Source: an uncultured Alphaproteobacteria bacterium
GTDB lineage: Bacteria > Pseudomonadota > Alphaproteobacteria > HIMB59 > GCA-002718135
DNA: 40,666 nt
Direction of reading: 5' to 3'
Assembly: GCA_902622475.1 (NCBI GenBank)
Contig: CACNPW010000007.1
Span: 1 to 40,666, forward strand
Both the position numbers and the translations under genes were made by a program. How positions within the stretch are numbered: the first letter of the stretch is position 1; each line of letters begins with the position of its first letter. Of this stretch, positions 26,747 through 35,626 are shown piece after piece. The notes beneath the pieces are model-generated. The model was given only the letters and a program-made list of their open reading frames with translations, was not told where the DNA came from and ran no database searches.

Positions 26747-27628
26747 ATGAATAAAAAAATATTTAACAAATCAGGTATCGCAATTGATTTTGGAGCAACT
26801 AAGATATCAGTATCTCAAATAATTAAAGGAAAGTTTAAAAAAACTATTACTGAGCCAACTTCAATACATAAAATAGCAAATAATTACATTAAACAAATTG
26901 AAAAAAATATTAAAAACTTAAATATATCTAAATCTAAAAAAATAGGCATTGCTATTACAGGAAGGGTTGACCAATACGGAAATTGGTACCCAGTAAATAA
27001 AGAAAATTTAGGAAATTTCAAAATACCCCTTAAAAAACTTATAGAAAAAAAATTTAATACAGCTTCTACAATAATAAATGATGCAACAGCTGCAGCTTTG
27101 GGAGAAGCAAATTATGGAAAAGGTTTTAAATACAAACGTGTGGGATATATTACAATTTCAAGTGGTATAGGAGTTGGTGTAATTTTAAACAATAAACCTC
27201 TTCTCTCAGAAAATGGATTAGCAGGACATTTAGGATTTACAACTTCAACGTTAGCAAAAACAAAATGTGGGAGTGGTAGAATTGGAACTTTTGAAAGTAT
27301 CGCTTCTGGTAAAGCAATGAATAAAATTGCTAAACAAAAAGGTCATAAAAATATTAGTGCTAAAGAAATTTTTAAGCTTAGTTTTCAAAATAAAAAATGG
27401 GCAAAAGAAATAATCGATCTATCTGCCAAATCTGTCTCAGAACTGTGTGCAAATTTGAAAGCTATATTTGATATAGACATAATTATTCTTGGTGGAAGTA
27501 TTGGAATGGCACAAGGTTATTTAGAGCTCGTAAAAAAAAATTTGAAAAAAGAACCTAAATTGTTTCACGTAAAAGTAGTAAAGTCATCTCTTGGAGTAAA
27601 AGCATCAAAAATGGGTGTTTTGCTATAA
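26747..27628 (+). CDS. nanK: ROK family sugar kinase (NanK-like), zinc cysteines lost
   Basis: 293 residues. ROK features: phosphate-binding 'AIDFGATKI' (12-20), catalytic 'NDATAAALGE' with Asp112, 'SSGIGVGVI' and 'AGHLGF' (His161 keeps one zinc ligand). The usual C-x-C-G-x-x-G-C zinc motif is replaced by C174-G-S-G-R-I-G-T181, so two of three cysteines are missing. Predicted ManNAc kinase by position between nanE and the aminotransferase; specificity is not certain. A weak CACAA/TTGTG hairpin lies 2-20 bp after the stop. Confidence 0.85.
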   Translation: MNKKIFNKSGIAIDFGATKISVSQIIKGKFKKTITEPTSIHKIANNYIKQIEKNIKNLNISKSKKIGIAITGRVDQYGNWYPVNKENLGNFKIPLKKLIEKKFNTASTIINDATAAALGEANYGKGFKYKRVGYITISSGIGVGVILNNKPLLSENGLAGHLGFTTSTLAKTKCGSGRIGTFESIASGKAMNKIAKQKGHKNISAKEIFKLSFQNKKWAKEIIDLSAKSVSELCANLKAIFDIDIIILGGSIGMAQGYLELVKKNLKKEPKLFHVKVVKSSLGVKASKMGVLL

Positions 27629-27678
27629 ACACAAGAAACTGATTGTGCTTTTAATGAAAATTGCATAGGTTAATTAAA

Positions 27679-28980
27679 ATGGGAAAAGGACAAAAATTAT
27701 ATTCTAAAGCAAAGCAAATTGTTGCTGGTGGAAATATGCTTTTATCAAAAAGACCTGAAATGTTTTTACCTGAACATTGGCCTGCTTATTTTACTAAAAC
27801 AAGAGGTTGTGAAGTATGGGATCTCGATGGAAATAAATACATAGATACCTTGATGATGCCAGGAACTAATTCACTTGGCTATAGTCATCCAGAAGTCGAT
27901 GAAGCTGTCAAAGAAACAGTCGGGAATGGAAATATGTCTTCCCTAAATGCCCCAGAAGAAGTTGAGCTCACGGAAAGATTAGTTGAACTACATCCATGGG
28001 CTGATATGGCAAGATTTGCAAGATCAGGAGGTGAAGCTAATTCAGTCGCTATTCGTCTTTCAAGAGCTGCGTCCGGAAGAGATAATGTAGCATTTTGTGG
28101 ATATCATGGCTGGCACGACTGGTACTTAGCTTCAAATTTATCTGACTCAAAAGGGTTAGATGGTCACCTTCTACCAGGTTTAGATCCTCATGGTGTACCA
28201 CAAAATCTCAAAGGAAGTGTATATCCATTCGAATATAATAATTTTGATAAACTAGAAAACTTAGTCAAAACTAAAAATATAGGCGTTATCAAAATGGAAG
28301 TTTATCGAAACAAAGAACCAGAAAATAATTTTTTACAAAGAGTTAGAAAATTAGCAAACGATAATAATATTGTTTTAGTATTTGATGAATGTACATCAGG
28401 ATTTAGAAAAAATTATGGTGGCTTGCATATGCTTTATGATGTTGAGCCTGACGTTGCAATGTTTGGAAAAGCTCTTGGAAATGGATATGCTGTAACTGCA
28501 GTCCTTGGTAAAAGAGAGGTAATGCAAGCAGCAGAAAAATCTTTTATAAGTAGCACCTTTTGGACTGAACGAATTGGATCTAGTGCTGGTCTTGCGACAC
28601 TAAAAGTTATGGATAAAGAAAAATCATGGGAAAAAATTACAAAAATTGGTGAATACGTAAATAGTGAGTGGATGAAGTTGTCTAAAGAATTTGATCTTCC
28701 TATTACTATTAGTGGATTAGCGGCACTGACAACATTTTTATTTAAAAGTGAAAATGCATTGGCCTATAAAACATTTATTACTCAAGAAATGCTTAAAAAA
28801 GGTTATCTTGCTGCAACTGCAGTCTATGTTTGTACTGCACACACAAAAGATATCATTGATGGTTACATTGAAAATATACGCCCTATTTTTCAAACGATAA
28901 AAGAGTGTGAGGATGGAAGAAATATTATGGATTTATTAGAGGGCCCTATTGCACATAACGGTTTTAAACGATTAAACTAA
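27679..28980 (+). CDS. Class III aminotransferase (glutamate-1-semialdehyde aminotransferase-like)
   Basis: 433 residues from ATG at 27679; a TTG at 27661 is a possible earlier start. PLP fold type I: 'SGGEANSVAIRLSRA', 'GYHGWHDW' (141-148), D236-E 'FDECTSGFR', and Schiff-base K264 in 'FGKALGNGY'. 'SSTFWTERIGSSAGLATLKVM' resembles enzymes annotated HemL-like in sugar and natural-product clusters rather than true HemL. It follows nanK by 50 bp and likely transfers an amino group to or from an aldehyde or keto sugar. Its end overlaps the convergent M81 gene by 4 bp. Confidence 0.85.
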   Translation: MGKGQKLYSKAKQIVAGGNMLLSKRPEMFLPEHWPAYFTKTRGCEVWDLDGNKYIDTLMMPGTNSLGYSHPEVDEAVKETVGNGNMSSLNAPEEVELTERLVELHPWADMARFARSGGEANSVAIRLSRAASGRDNVAFCGYHGWHDWYLASNLSDSKGLDGHLLPGLDPHGVPQNLKGSVYPFEYNNFDKLENLVKTKNIGVIKMEVYRNKEPENNFLQRVRKLANDNNIVLVFDECTSGFRKNYGGLHMLYDVEPDVAMFGKALGNGYAVTAVLGKREVMQAAEKSFISSTFWTERIGSSAGLATLKVMDKEKSWEKITKIGEYVNSEWMKLSKEFDLPITISGLAALTTFLFKSENALAYKTFITQEMLKKGYLAATAVYVCTAHTKDIIDGYIENIRPIFQTIKECEDGRNIMDLLEGPIAHNGFKRLN

Positions 28981-30464
28981 TCTAAAGATATAATTTTATT
29001 TCCAATTTTTTTAAAAGGCAATCTTTTTAAATTACTTGTACAAAGACCTTGGCTATCAATATAAAAACTCTGAGATGCAATTGGATCATAAGCATCTTTA
29101 TGAGACACAGCTGCTTTAATTATTATTAATTTTGCATCTCTAGGATTAATACCTTGTGAAGTTAGTTGACCTAAATCCATTGGTGGTGTTTTAATTGATG
29201 TTAACAATAAGGTTAATTGATCATTTTTTAATACAGCTGAAGGACCCATATTAATTTTTGTTCCCATCATTGAAGCTAAGTGAGATTGTTTATTTTCAAG
29301 TTCAAATCTTCCATTAGAAATTCTTTCTAAATTTGCTTTAATAAAAATAGGTTTACCATGAAATGCATCAAATTTTGCACCTATATGTAGCTGAACTTCA
29401 TTATTAATATGAGCTTTATGACAAATATCTGCAGCTTCAGGATCATTAATGATAGCAACGATCCCGTTATGATTAGTTTGTAATAATCGATCTAATAAAT
29501 CAGTAGCATCTCCTGGTGTTCCTCCACCAATATTATCAGCTGGTTCAATTAGTAAAATAGGTTTTTTAATTTCTGTAATATTATCAATCACATTTAGAGC
29601 CTCATCCAGAGAATTTTCTTTTGGATAACCATCTTTAATTTTTGCTTCTAGTATATTGACCAATTTATCTAGGTAATTTTTTGCATCACTAATTTTTCCT
29701 CTGGTACAACAATTTATACTAAAACCACAATCTGGAATATCGGCGTATGAATATCCTGCCATAACATTAATGCATATGATCTCTGGATCTTTCTTCTCAA
29801 TTTTTAATGCTTCTTCTAAAATTGTTTTCATTGGATCATTTGCTGTACCAACACCTGTTGGAGGTAAAATATATTTTGTATCCAGATGTACTTGTTTTAC
29901 ATTAGGATCTAGAAAAAGGTCATTTAAAATTGATGCAGCTTTAACTGCTGTTTCTCTAGAATCACTGTGAGGGTTTTTTCTATATGCATAAACACATGTA
30001 GTATACTTAATCATATTTTCTGAAACATTGGCGTGTAAATCTAAAACAGCAACAATAGGAATAGATATATTTTCTTTTGATAAAAAACTTTGAATATCTC
30101 TGAGAAAATCTCCCTCAAAATCATCATGGTTAGTGCTTACCATAGCTCCATGTAAAACTAAGAAAATAGCATCTATGTTGTGACAAGAAACTTTTAATTT
30201 TTCAAAGAAATTTTTTTTAAAATAGTTTTCTGATTCTTCATCAACAGTACCTGAAGGTCTGGCTGACATTTGAATTCCTGGAATTATATTCCAATTTTGA
30301 CCAGAAGCATATTCTATAAAACCATCTGTTGGAGATCCATTACCAGTGTTTTCATTAATTATTTCTTCATCGTGAAAAATAATAAAATCTTTTAAAGTAG
30401 TTGGTTCACCTAAAAATGTATGGGTTTCATGATATATACCTGAGAGAAAAATATTTTTAGACAT
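28977..30464 (-). CDS. M81 family metallopeptidase-like protein (MlrC-like)
   Basis: 495 residues, no signal peptide. Begins 'FLSGIYHETHTFLG' (M81 N-terminal metal His), has 'FLVLHGAMVSTNHDDFEGD', 'VLDLHANVSENMI', 'AYRKNPHSDSRET', 'CINVMAGYSYADIPDCGFS', and the C-terminal 'EPADNIGGGTPGDATDLL' and 'GPSAVLK' blocks. This is the MlrC family, named for linear-microcystin degradation; most homologues sit in small-molecule catabolic operons and their substrates are unknown. Last gene of a five-gene minus-strand operon, overlapping the aldolase gene by 8 bp. Confidence 0.88.
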   Translation of the reverse strand: MSKNIFLSGIYHETHTFLGEPTTLKDFIIFHDEEIINENTGNGSPTDGFIEYASGQNWNIIPGIQMSARPSGTVDEESENYFKKNFFEKLKVSCHNIDAIFLVLHGAMVSTNHDDFEGDFLRDIQSFLSKENISIPIVAVLDLHANVSENMIKYTTCVYAYRKNPHSDSRETAVKAASILNDLFLDPNVKQVHLDTKYILPPTGVGTANDPMKTILEEALKIEKKDPEIICINVMAGYSYADIPDCGFSINCCTRGKISDAKNYLDKLVNILEAKIKDGYPKENSLDEALNVIDNITEIKKPILLIEPADNIGGGTPGDATDLLDRLLQTNHNGIVAIINDPEAADICHKAHINNEVQLHIGAKFDAFHGKPIFIKANLERISNGRFELENKQSHLASMMGTKINMGPSAVLKNDQLTLLLTSIKTPPMDLGQLTSQGINPRDAKLIIIKAAVSHKDAYDPIASQSFYIDSQGLCTSNLKRLPFKKIGNKIISLD

Positions 30465-31374
30465 TTAGTATTTCTTCTAATTCATTATTTGCATGTATTT
30501 TTATTTTTTTTACATCTTCTGCAGTTGCTCCATCATAAGGCCAGAGAACTTTTTCAGATACTGGTCCCCACCCGCCAACAGAAGCAAGTAATTTATCTAA
30601 ACCAGTGTTTGATAATTTATTAGCAAAAGGTAAAATATGTTGTTTCATAAAGTTTAGGACTTTTGCTTCTAGTTGTTTTGCTTTTTCATAATCTTTCTCG
30701 ATTAAATCCCAAATTTTAACAGCGCCATTTGGGCTTAAACATGCAACATTGGAATAAGATCCATTTGCTCCTAAAGGTTTTCCATATACAACCGTATGTC
30801 CAGGCACAAATACCGAAAAATCATCTAATAATTCTCTTCTTTGTGAGTACCATTGCTCATCACCCCCTGCACATTTAATTCCTACAAGATTTTGAACAGA
30901 TTGTTTTAATAATCTAATCTCTTCAAGAGAAAGCAGGACTTTTGCATGAGGAGGATTGTATAAAATCATATAAATATCCTCAACCACCTCTTGCATACCT
31001 AAAATAAAATTCTTTGACTCATTAAAAGTTGGAGGCCACCAATCTGGTAAGGTAATTTGAAATCCATTTGGTTTTAAACTTACCATCCGATTTGCTCTTT
31101 CTTGGCAAATTCTTGGATTAGTATGACTTAAACCAAGTTGAAATTTTTTATTCTTTTTTAATGCAATTGTTGAAACTATTTCCGATAATTTATCAAATTC
31201 TTGTTCTGTTTGATTATGACATTCTGCAGCTGTACCATTAGTATAGATACCAGAAACTTTGGAGTCACATAAAATATGAATCTGTTCTTCAAATGCAACC
31301 CAGTCAATTTGATTATTATTAATTGGCAAAAGAATAGTTCCCCAAATTCCATTTGGTTTCTCTAGTGTTTTCAT
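30457..31374 (-). CDS. DHDPS-family aldolase/dehydratase, second paralogue
   Basis: 305 residues, TIM barrel. Y139 ('ILYNPPH') and Schiff-base K167 ('VGIKCAGG') are conserved, but the usual GTTGE is 'GTAAE' (47-51) and 'PDWWPP' replaces the PYYxxP loop. It therefore has neither the DapA nor the NanA signature; a keto-acid sugar or hydroxy-acid aldolase is more likely. Co-transcribed with a class IV aminotransferase (1-bp gap) and the MlrC-like gene. Confidence 0.85.
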   Translation of the reverse strand: MKTLEKPNGIWGTILLPINNNQIDWVAFEEQIHILCDSKVSGIYTNGTAAECHNQTEQEFDKLSEIVSTIALKKNKKFQLGLSHTNPRICQERANRMVSLKPNGFQITLPDWWPPTFNESKNFILGMQEVVEDIYMILYNPPHAKVLLSLEEIRLLKQSVQNLVGIKCAGGDEQWYSQRRELLDDFSVFVPGHTVVYGKPLGANGSYSNVACLSPNGAVKIWDLIEKDYEKAKQLEAKVLNFMKQHILPFANKLSNTGLDKLLASVGGWGPVSEKVLWPYDGATAEDVKKIKIHANNELEEILNV

Positions 31375-31375
31375 T

Positions 31376-32296
31376 TTAATGTTTATGTAATTGATCTTCT
31401 GCTTGCTTAATAATATCTACGCCCACTCTATCGCTCCATCCTTGAATCAATTTCTTAGTTACTGGACCAACATTTCCATCGGCAATTGGCATTCCATTAA
31501 ACTTTGTTGCAGGCATTATTGAATATGGAGTACTAGTAATAAACATTTCATCAGAAGTTGCTAAATCATAAGATTGAATAACAGCTTCAATCACTTCAAT
31601 GTCTAAAGATCGAGCTATTTCCATTGTTGAATTTCTTGTAAGCCCCTCCAAACAATTAGCAGTGGTTGGTGTAATTAACTTTCCATCTTTAATCATAAAT
31701 ATATTACCACCTTTATTTTCTGCAACATTTCCATGAATATCAAGAATGACACTTTGCGCATCAGGATCAACTAATTTAGCTTCAATTTCAGCTAACGTGT
31801 AAAATAGGCGGCTTCTATTTTTAATTCTTGCATCTAAAGATTGTGAGGGCACCATTCTGGTAGGAGGAGTTACTGCATGACAACCTTTGCTATAAAAAGG
31901 AGCCCAGGAAACAAGGTTCATAGGTTGAGTGTAAATCATAACAGTTGGCTTAGAGACTTGCAAAGCTGGATTACCTCCAGTGATTGAATGTCCTCGAGAA
32001 ATATTATGCACAAGCCAACAATCCTCATTAGCCTTGTAATTATCTTTATTAATTTCTAATAATTCAAGACTAACCTTTTTCATTTCCTCTATTGTCATTT
32101 GAGGGTCAATACGTGTTAATTTAAATGATTTATATAATCTTTCTAAATGCTCATCTAATTTGAATGGTTTAAAATTAAATGTTCTAGTAGATTCAGTAAC
32201 TGTATCACCTAATAGTACTGCACTATCAAATATTGAAATTTTAGCATCTACTTCTGGTACAATCTCACCAGAAATATAAACTTTTCTATTGTTCAT
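31376..32296 (-). CDS. Class IV aminotransferase (IlvE/D-amino-acid aminotransferase-like)
   Basis: 306 residues, PLP fold type IV. 'SIFDSAVLLGDTVTESTRTF' near the N-terminus, Schiff-base K159 in 'LDARIKNRSRL', and E193 in 'AENKGGNIFMI' with the following 'NCLEGLTRNS' phosphate loop. Family members interconvert branched-chain or D-amino acids with keto acids, or lyse aminodeoxychorismate. The substrate here is probably set by the surrounding cluster rather than by central metabolism. One base separates it from the PhyH-type gene upstream. Confidence 0.88.
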   Translation of the reverse strand: MNNRKVYISGEIVPEVDAKISIFDSAVLLGDTVTESTRTFNFKPFKLDEHLERLYKSFKLTRIDPQMTIEEMKKVSLELLEINKDNYKANEDCWLVHNISRGHSITGGNPALQVSKPTVMIYTQPMNLVSWAPFYSKGCHAVTPPTRMVPSQSLDARIKNRSRLFYTLAEIEAKLVDPDAQSVILDIHGNVAENKGGNIFMIKDGKLITPTTANCLEGLTRNSTMEIARSLDIEVIEAVIQSYDLATSDEMFITSTPYSIMPATKFNGMPIADGNVGPVTKKLIQGWSDRVGVDIIKQAEDQLHKH

Positions 32297-32297
32297 T

Positions 32298-33077
32298 TTA
32301 TAATTTGTTTTTTGATTTTAATTCTGCTTTTAATTGTTCTTGTTCCATTTTCTCTTTCTGCTTGTCGTGTTTTGCAGAAACTCCATGATAAACAAAACCA
32401 AAAGCTCTTCGTGATCGAGTTTTGGATTTATTAGGATCAGCAAAATGAATAATTTTAGCATGATGCATTAAAAACATTCCTGCTTTACCTTCAAACTTCA
32501 CTGTATTTTTTTTATCTTCTTCTGTGCCAAAATCTGTGACACCTTTTGAAAAACCTAATATTTCTGATTTACCATGCGGTCTGTATCCTTCCATTTTGTG
32601 TGAGCCTCTTACATAGTGGATACATCCATTTTCATCATCTACATCTTCTAAAGCAAGCCATCCGGTTACTGCCTTATCATTATCTAAATTAAAATAATAA
32701 CCATCTTGATGCGGAGGAGTTGGATTACTTTTACCAGGAGGTTTATTAAAGTATTCCATTGCTCTTGGTATAACGTCTTCACCTAAAGCATTGGCTGCTA
32801 ATTCTTTTATTTTACTATTGTGAAATAGATCATGAAAGAAAGCATCGTATTCTTCTAACTTTTGCATTTGCATTAAAGTATCTTTGTTTTCTTTATCAAC
32901 GTAATACACCTCCCCTTCTTTCATTTTAGGAACACAGTCTTTTATGTATCTATCAAATTCTTTGTTAATAAGTTCCATATCAGACTTCGAGAAAAGTTCG
33001 GGAATATGATTATAACCATTCTCATCATAAATGTTTTTTAAATCACCTAAGTCTGGTATGTTGCTATTAAAATTCAT
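32298..33077 (-). CDS. Phytanoyl-CoA dioxygenase (PhyH) family protein, copy 2
   Basis: 259 residues. Fe(II)/2-oxoglutarate oxygenase with H123-Q-D125 in 'PPHQDGYYF', distal H211 ('KIIHFAD') and 2-oxoglutarate-binding Arg near 224 ('SRRAFGF'). 'ENGCIHYVRGSH' is characteristic of small-molecule PhyH enzymes. Closely related to the frameshifted gene just upstream, with which it overlaps by ATGA, so the pair arose by tandem duplication. Probably hydroxylates a small polar substrate of this cluster. Confidence 0.85.
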   Translation of the reverse strand: MNFNSNIPDLGDLKNIYDENGYNHIPELFSKSDMELINKEFDRYIKDCVPKMKEGEVYYVDKENKDTLMQMQKLEEYDAFFHDLFHNSKIKELAANALGEDVIPRAMEYFNKPPGKSNPTPPHQDGYYFNLDNDKAVTGWLALEDVDDENGCIHYVRGSHKMEGYRPHGKSEILGFSKGVTDFGTEEDKKNTVKFEGKAGMFLMHHAKIIHFADPNKSKTRSRRAFGFVYHGVSAKHDKQKEKMEQEQLKAELKSKNKL

Positions 33078-33839
33078 ATTAAGTTTTTCTCTTTCATTTC
33101 TTTTTTTAACTTTTCTTGATAAGCATCATGTGCCTCTTGATTAATTTCAGCGCTTTCACCATAATAAATAAATCCTAATGCTTTTCTAGTTCTTGTTCGC
33201 GATTTATTACCTTCTGCCCAATGAATTGTTTTGGCGTTATGGATTAAAAAAGTTCCAGGTTCACCAGGAAATGAAACAGTATTTTTTTTATCATTATCAT
33301 TTCCAAAATCTGTAATACCTTGAGAAAATCCTAAAACATTTGATCTTCCGTGTGGTCTATATTCTGATTTATGAGAACCTCTAACATAATGAATACATCC
33401 ATTTTCTTCATCAACTTTTTTCAAGTGCTAGCCAACAAGTAACAGCGTTATGTTTTTTTAACATAAAGTAATAACCATCCTGATGTGGTGGTGTTGGCTT
33501 TCCTATCCCTGGTGGTTTATTAAAAAATTGTAAATTTTGTGGCTCAGCTTTTTCACGCAAAACTATTTCAGCAACTTCTCTTATCGATGAATTTTCAATT
33601 AAATCTTTAAAATAATCATCGTACGTAAACATTTGTTGAAGTTGTTTAATAGTACTTTTGTCATCTTTGTTTTCATAGAAAACATGGTGATCAGGTACTT
33701 TAGGCGCAACTTCTTTTATATATCTAGTCAATTCTATTTTTATCTCTTCAATTTTATTATCTGAAAATAAAGGATTAATAGCAATATAACCATTCTCATC
33801 AAAATGAGATTGAAGGTCTGTATTATTAAAATCTGACAT
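33074..33839 (-). pseudogene. PhyH family dioxygenase, copy 1, split by a +1 frameshift in a T6 run
   Basis: The first frame (from 33839) ends 'TCWLALEKS-stop'; a second frame resumes 'KVDEENGCIHYVRGSHK' to the stop at 33074. Removing one base from the six T (six A on the coding strand) at 33416-33421 gives 'LALEKVDEENGCIHYV', exactly matching the paralogue's 'LALEDVDDENGCIHYV', and a 254-residue protein with HQD, distal His and Arg all intact. First gene of the minus-strand operon, divergent from the PanB-like pair across 96 bp. No other damage is seen, so either a recent mutation or a homopolymer error. Confidence 0.82.
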
Positions 33840-33935
33840 AATTTTCTGAAATTATGGTAACTTAAATTAAGAAGATATCTAGTAAAATTTAATAATATAC
33901 CCTATTTTCTCAATTTAATTATAACTTATTAGAGT

Positions 33936-34778
33936 ATGAATAAAAAATACAAGAGAGTTTTTTCTATTAATAATGATCTAGGATATAGAAATTATACTGT
34001 TAGGGATTTAATCAACCTAAAAGGTAAAAAAAAATTAACACAAGTAAGAGTTACAACAGTTGAAGAAGCCTCCGCAGCTCAAGAAGCGGGAATTGATTTA
34101 TTATTAACTGGACCAGGAAAAGATTTTCCAGATATTAGAAAAGCTGCCTCAAAAACGTTTATGACTGTTGGTGTTCCTTTTATTGAAAACCCATCAAAAA
34201 GAGAGGCAACAAAAAAAGCATTTGAAATTATTGAAGCTGGAGCAGATTCACTAATGTGTCAAAATTGGAATCTTGAATGGATGAAGCATCTAAGTAAATT
34301 TAGAATTCCCTTTCAAAGTCATGTTGGTTTTATTCCAAGAAGAACGACATGGATTGGTGGAATACGATCTTTTGGTAAAACAGCAAATGAAGCTCTAGAA
34401 TTATTTAGAGATATAAAGGATATTGAGAAAACTGGTGCATGGGGCATAGAAGTAGAACTCGTTCCAGAAAATATTTTAGAAGTTATTACAAAGCACACAT
34501 CACTTTTTACTATTTCAATTGGTTCGGGAATAGCTGCGGATGCTCAATTTTTATTTGCTGAAGATATATTAGGACAGAGTAAAATAAGTTTTCCAAGACA
34601 TGCAAAAAAATATAAAAATTTTGATAAAATATTAAGTGATATTCAAAAAGAAAGAATTGATGCTTTCAGAAAGTATAAAACAGAAGTTCAAAAAAATAAA
34701 TTTCCATCAAAAAAACATACTATTTCAATTAAAAAAATAGAATTAAATAAATTTAGAAAGTTTCTACAACAACATTAA
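33936..34778 (+). CDS. PanB-like TIM-barrel protein lacking metal ligands, copy 1
   Basis: 280 residues, aligning along its length with ketopantoate hydroxymethyltransferase: 'HVGFIPRRTTWIGGIRSFGKT' (PanB GHLGLTPQ...GGYKVQG), 'GAWGIEVELVPENI' (LVLECVP), 'ISIGSGIAADAQFLFAEDILG' (IGIGAGNVTDGQILVMHD). The active-site His136 and Glu181 equivalents are kept, but Asp45 (GDS becomes GPG), Asp84 (ADLPF becomes VGVPF), Lys112 and Glu114 (KIE becomes MCQ) are gone. A true PanB role is therefore unlikely; it may be a diverged aldolase/lyase of the same fold. Tandem with a paralogue 2 bp downstream. Confidence 0.8.
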   Translation: MNKKYKRVFSINNDLGYRNYTVRDLINLKGKKKLTQVRVTTVEEASAAQEAGIDLLLTGPGKDFPDIRKAASKTFMTVGVPFIENPSKREATKKAFEIIEAGADSLMCQNWNLEWMKHLSKFRIPFQSHVGFIPRRTTWIGGIRSFGKTANEALELFRDIKDIEKTGAWGIEVELVPENILEVITKHTSLFTISIGSGIAADAQFLFAEDILGQSKISFPRHAKKYKNFDKILSDIQKERIDAFRKYKTEVQKNKFPSKKHTISIKKIELNKFRKFLQQH

Positions 34779-34780
34779 TT

Positions 34781-35626
34781 ATGAAAAATAAATTTAAAAA
34801 AGTTTACTCTCTTGCACATCAAGCTGGTTATAGAAACTATACGGTTAAAGATTTAATAAATTTAAAAGGTAAGAAAAAATTAACACAGATAAATGTTGTG
34901 TCTCCTGAAGAAGCTGCAGCTGCAGAAGCTGCTGGTATAGATATGATTATTTGTGGAGTAGATCAGTTAAAAGAAATACGCGAAGCTGCGCCCAATACAT
35001 TTTTAACGTGTGGAATAAAATATACTGAGCATGCTTCCAAAGAAAGTATGATGAAGAAAGTATTTGAATTACTAGAAATCGGTGTAGACTCCATACACAC
35101 CAATTCGTGGAATATAAATTTTATTAAATATTTAAGTGATTTTAATATCCCTTTTCAAGGGCACGTAGGTTTTGTTCCAATGAAATCAACGTGGACAGGG
35201 GGTGTGAAACCAGTAGGGAAAAGTTCTGCTGAGGCTATTAAAGTTTATCATGATATAAAAGAATTAGAAAAAATTGGTGCTTGGGCTGTAGAGGTCGAAT
35301 GTGTACCAGAGGATGTTTTAAAAGAAATAACAAAAGACACCAAAACTTTGACTATTTCCATAGGATCAGGCAGATATGCGGATATTCAATTTTTGTTTGG
35401 TGAAGATATTTTGGGATATCACTTCAATTCAACTAAAACACCTAGACATGCAAAAAAATATAAAGATTTTAATAAGACATACGAAAAGTTACAAAAGGAT
35501 AGAATAGATGCTTTTAAGGAATATCAGAAGGATGTAGCAAGTAAGAAATTTCCGTCAAAAAATAATGTTGTTTTGGCCGAAAAAAAAGAGCTAGAAAAAT
35601 TTAAGAAATTAATAAAAAAAATCTAA
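34781..35626 (+). CDS. PanB-like TIM-barrel protein lacking metal ligands, copy 2
   Basis: 281 residues, strongly similar to copy 1 (shared 'GYRNYTV-x-DLINLKGKKKLTQ' near the N-terminus, 'PRHAKKYK', 'K-x-RIDAF', 'KKFPSK' near the C-terminus). The same PanB metal-site positions are lost but with different residues (GVD, CGIKY, HTNSW), while 'GHVGFVPMKSTW' and 'VEVECVPEDV' keep His and Glu. The shared loss before divergence suggests a distinct, selected function, perhaps as a hetero-oligomer. Directly followed (0 bp) by a PhyH-type gene. Confidence 0.8.
   Translation: MKNKFKKVYSLAHQAGYRNYTVKDLINLKGKKKLTQINVVSPEEAAAAEAAGIDMIICGVDQLKEIREAAPNTFLTCGIKYTEHASKESMMKKVFELLEIGVDSIHTNSWNINFIKYLSDFNIPFQGHVGFVPMKSTWTGGVKPVGKSSAEAIKVYHDIKELEKIGAWAVEVECVPEDVLKEITKDTKTLTISIGSGRYADIQFLFGEDILGYHFNSTKTPRHAKKYKDFNKTYEKLQKDRIDAFKEYQKDVASKKFPSKNNVVLAEKKELEKFKKLIKKI

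Noticed and set aside
33936-35626. Annotating the tandem genes as pantothenate synthesis panB
   Set aside because: Essential metal and lysine positions of PanB are missing in both, and no panC or panD neighbour is present.
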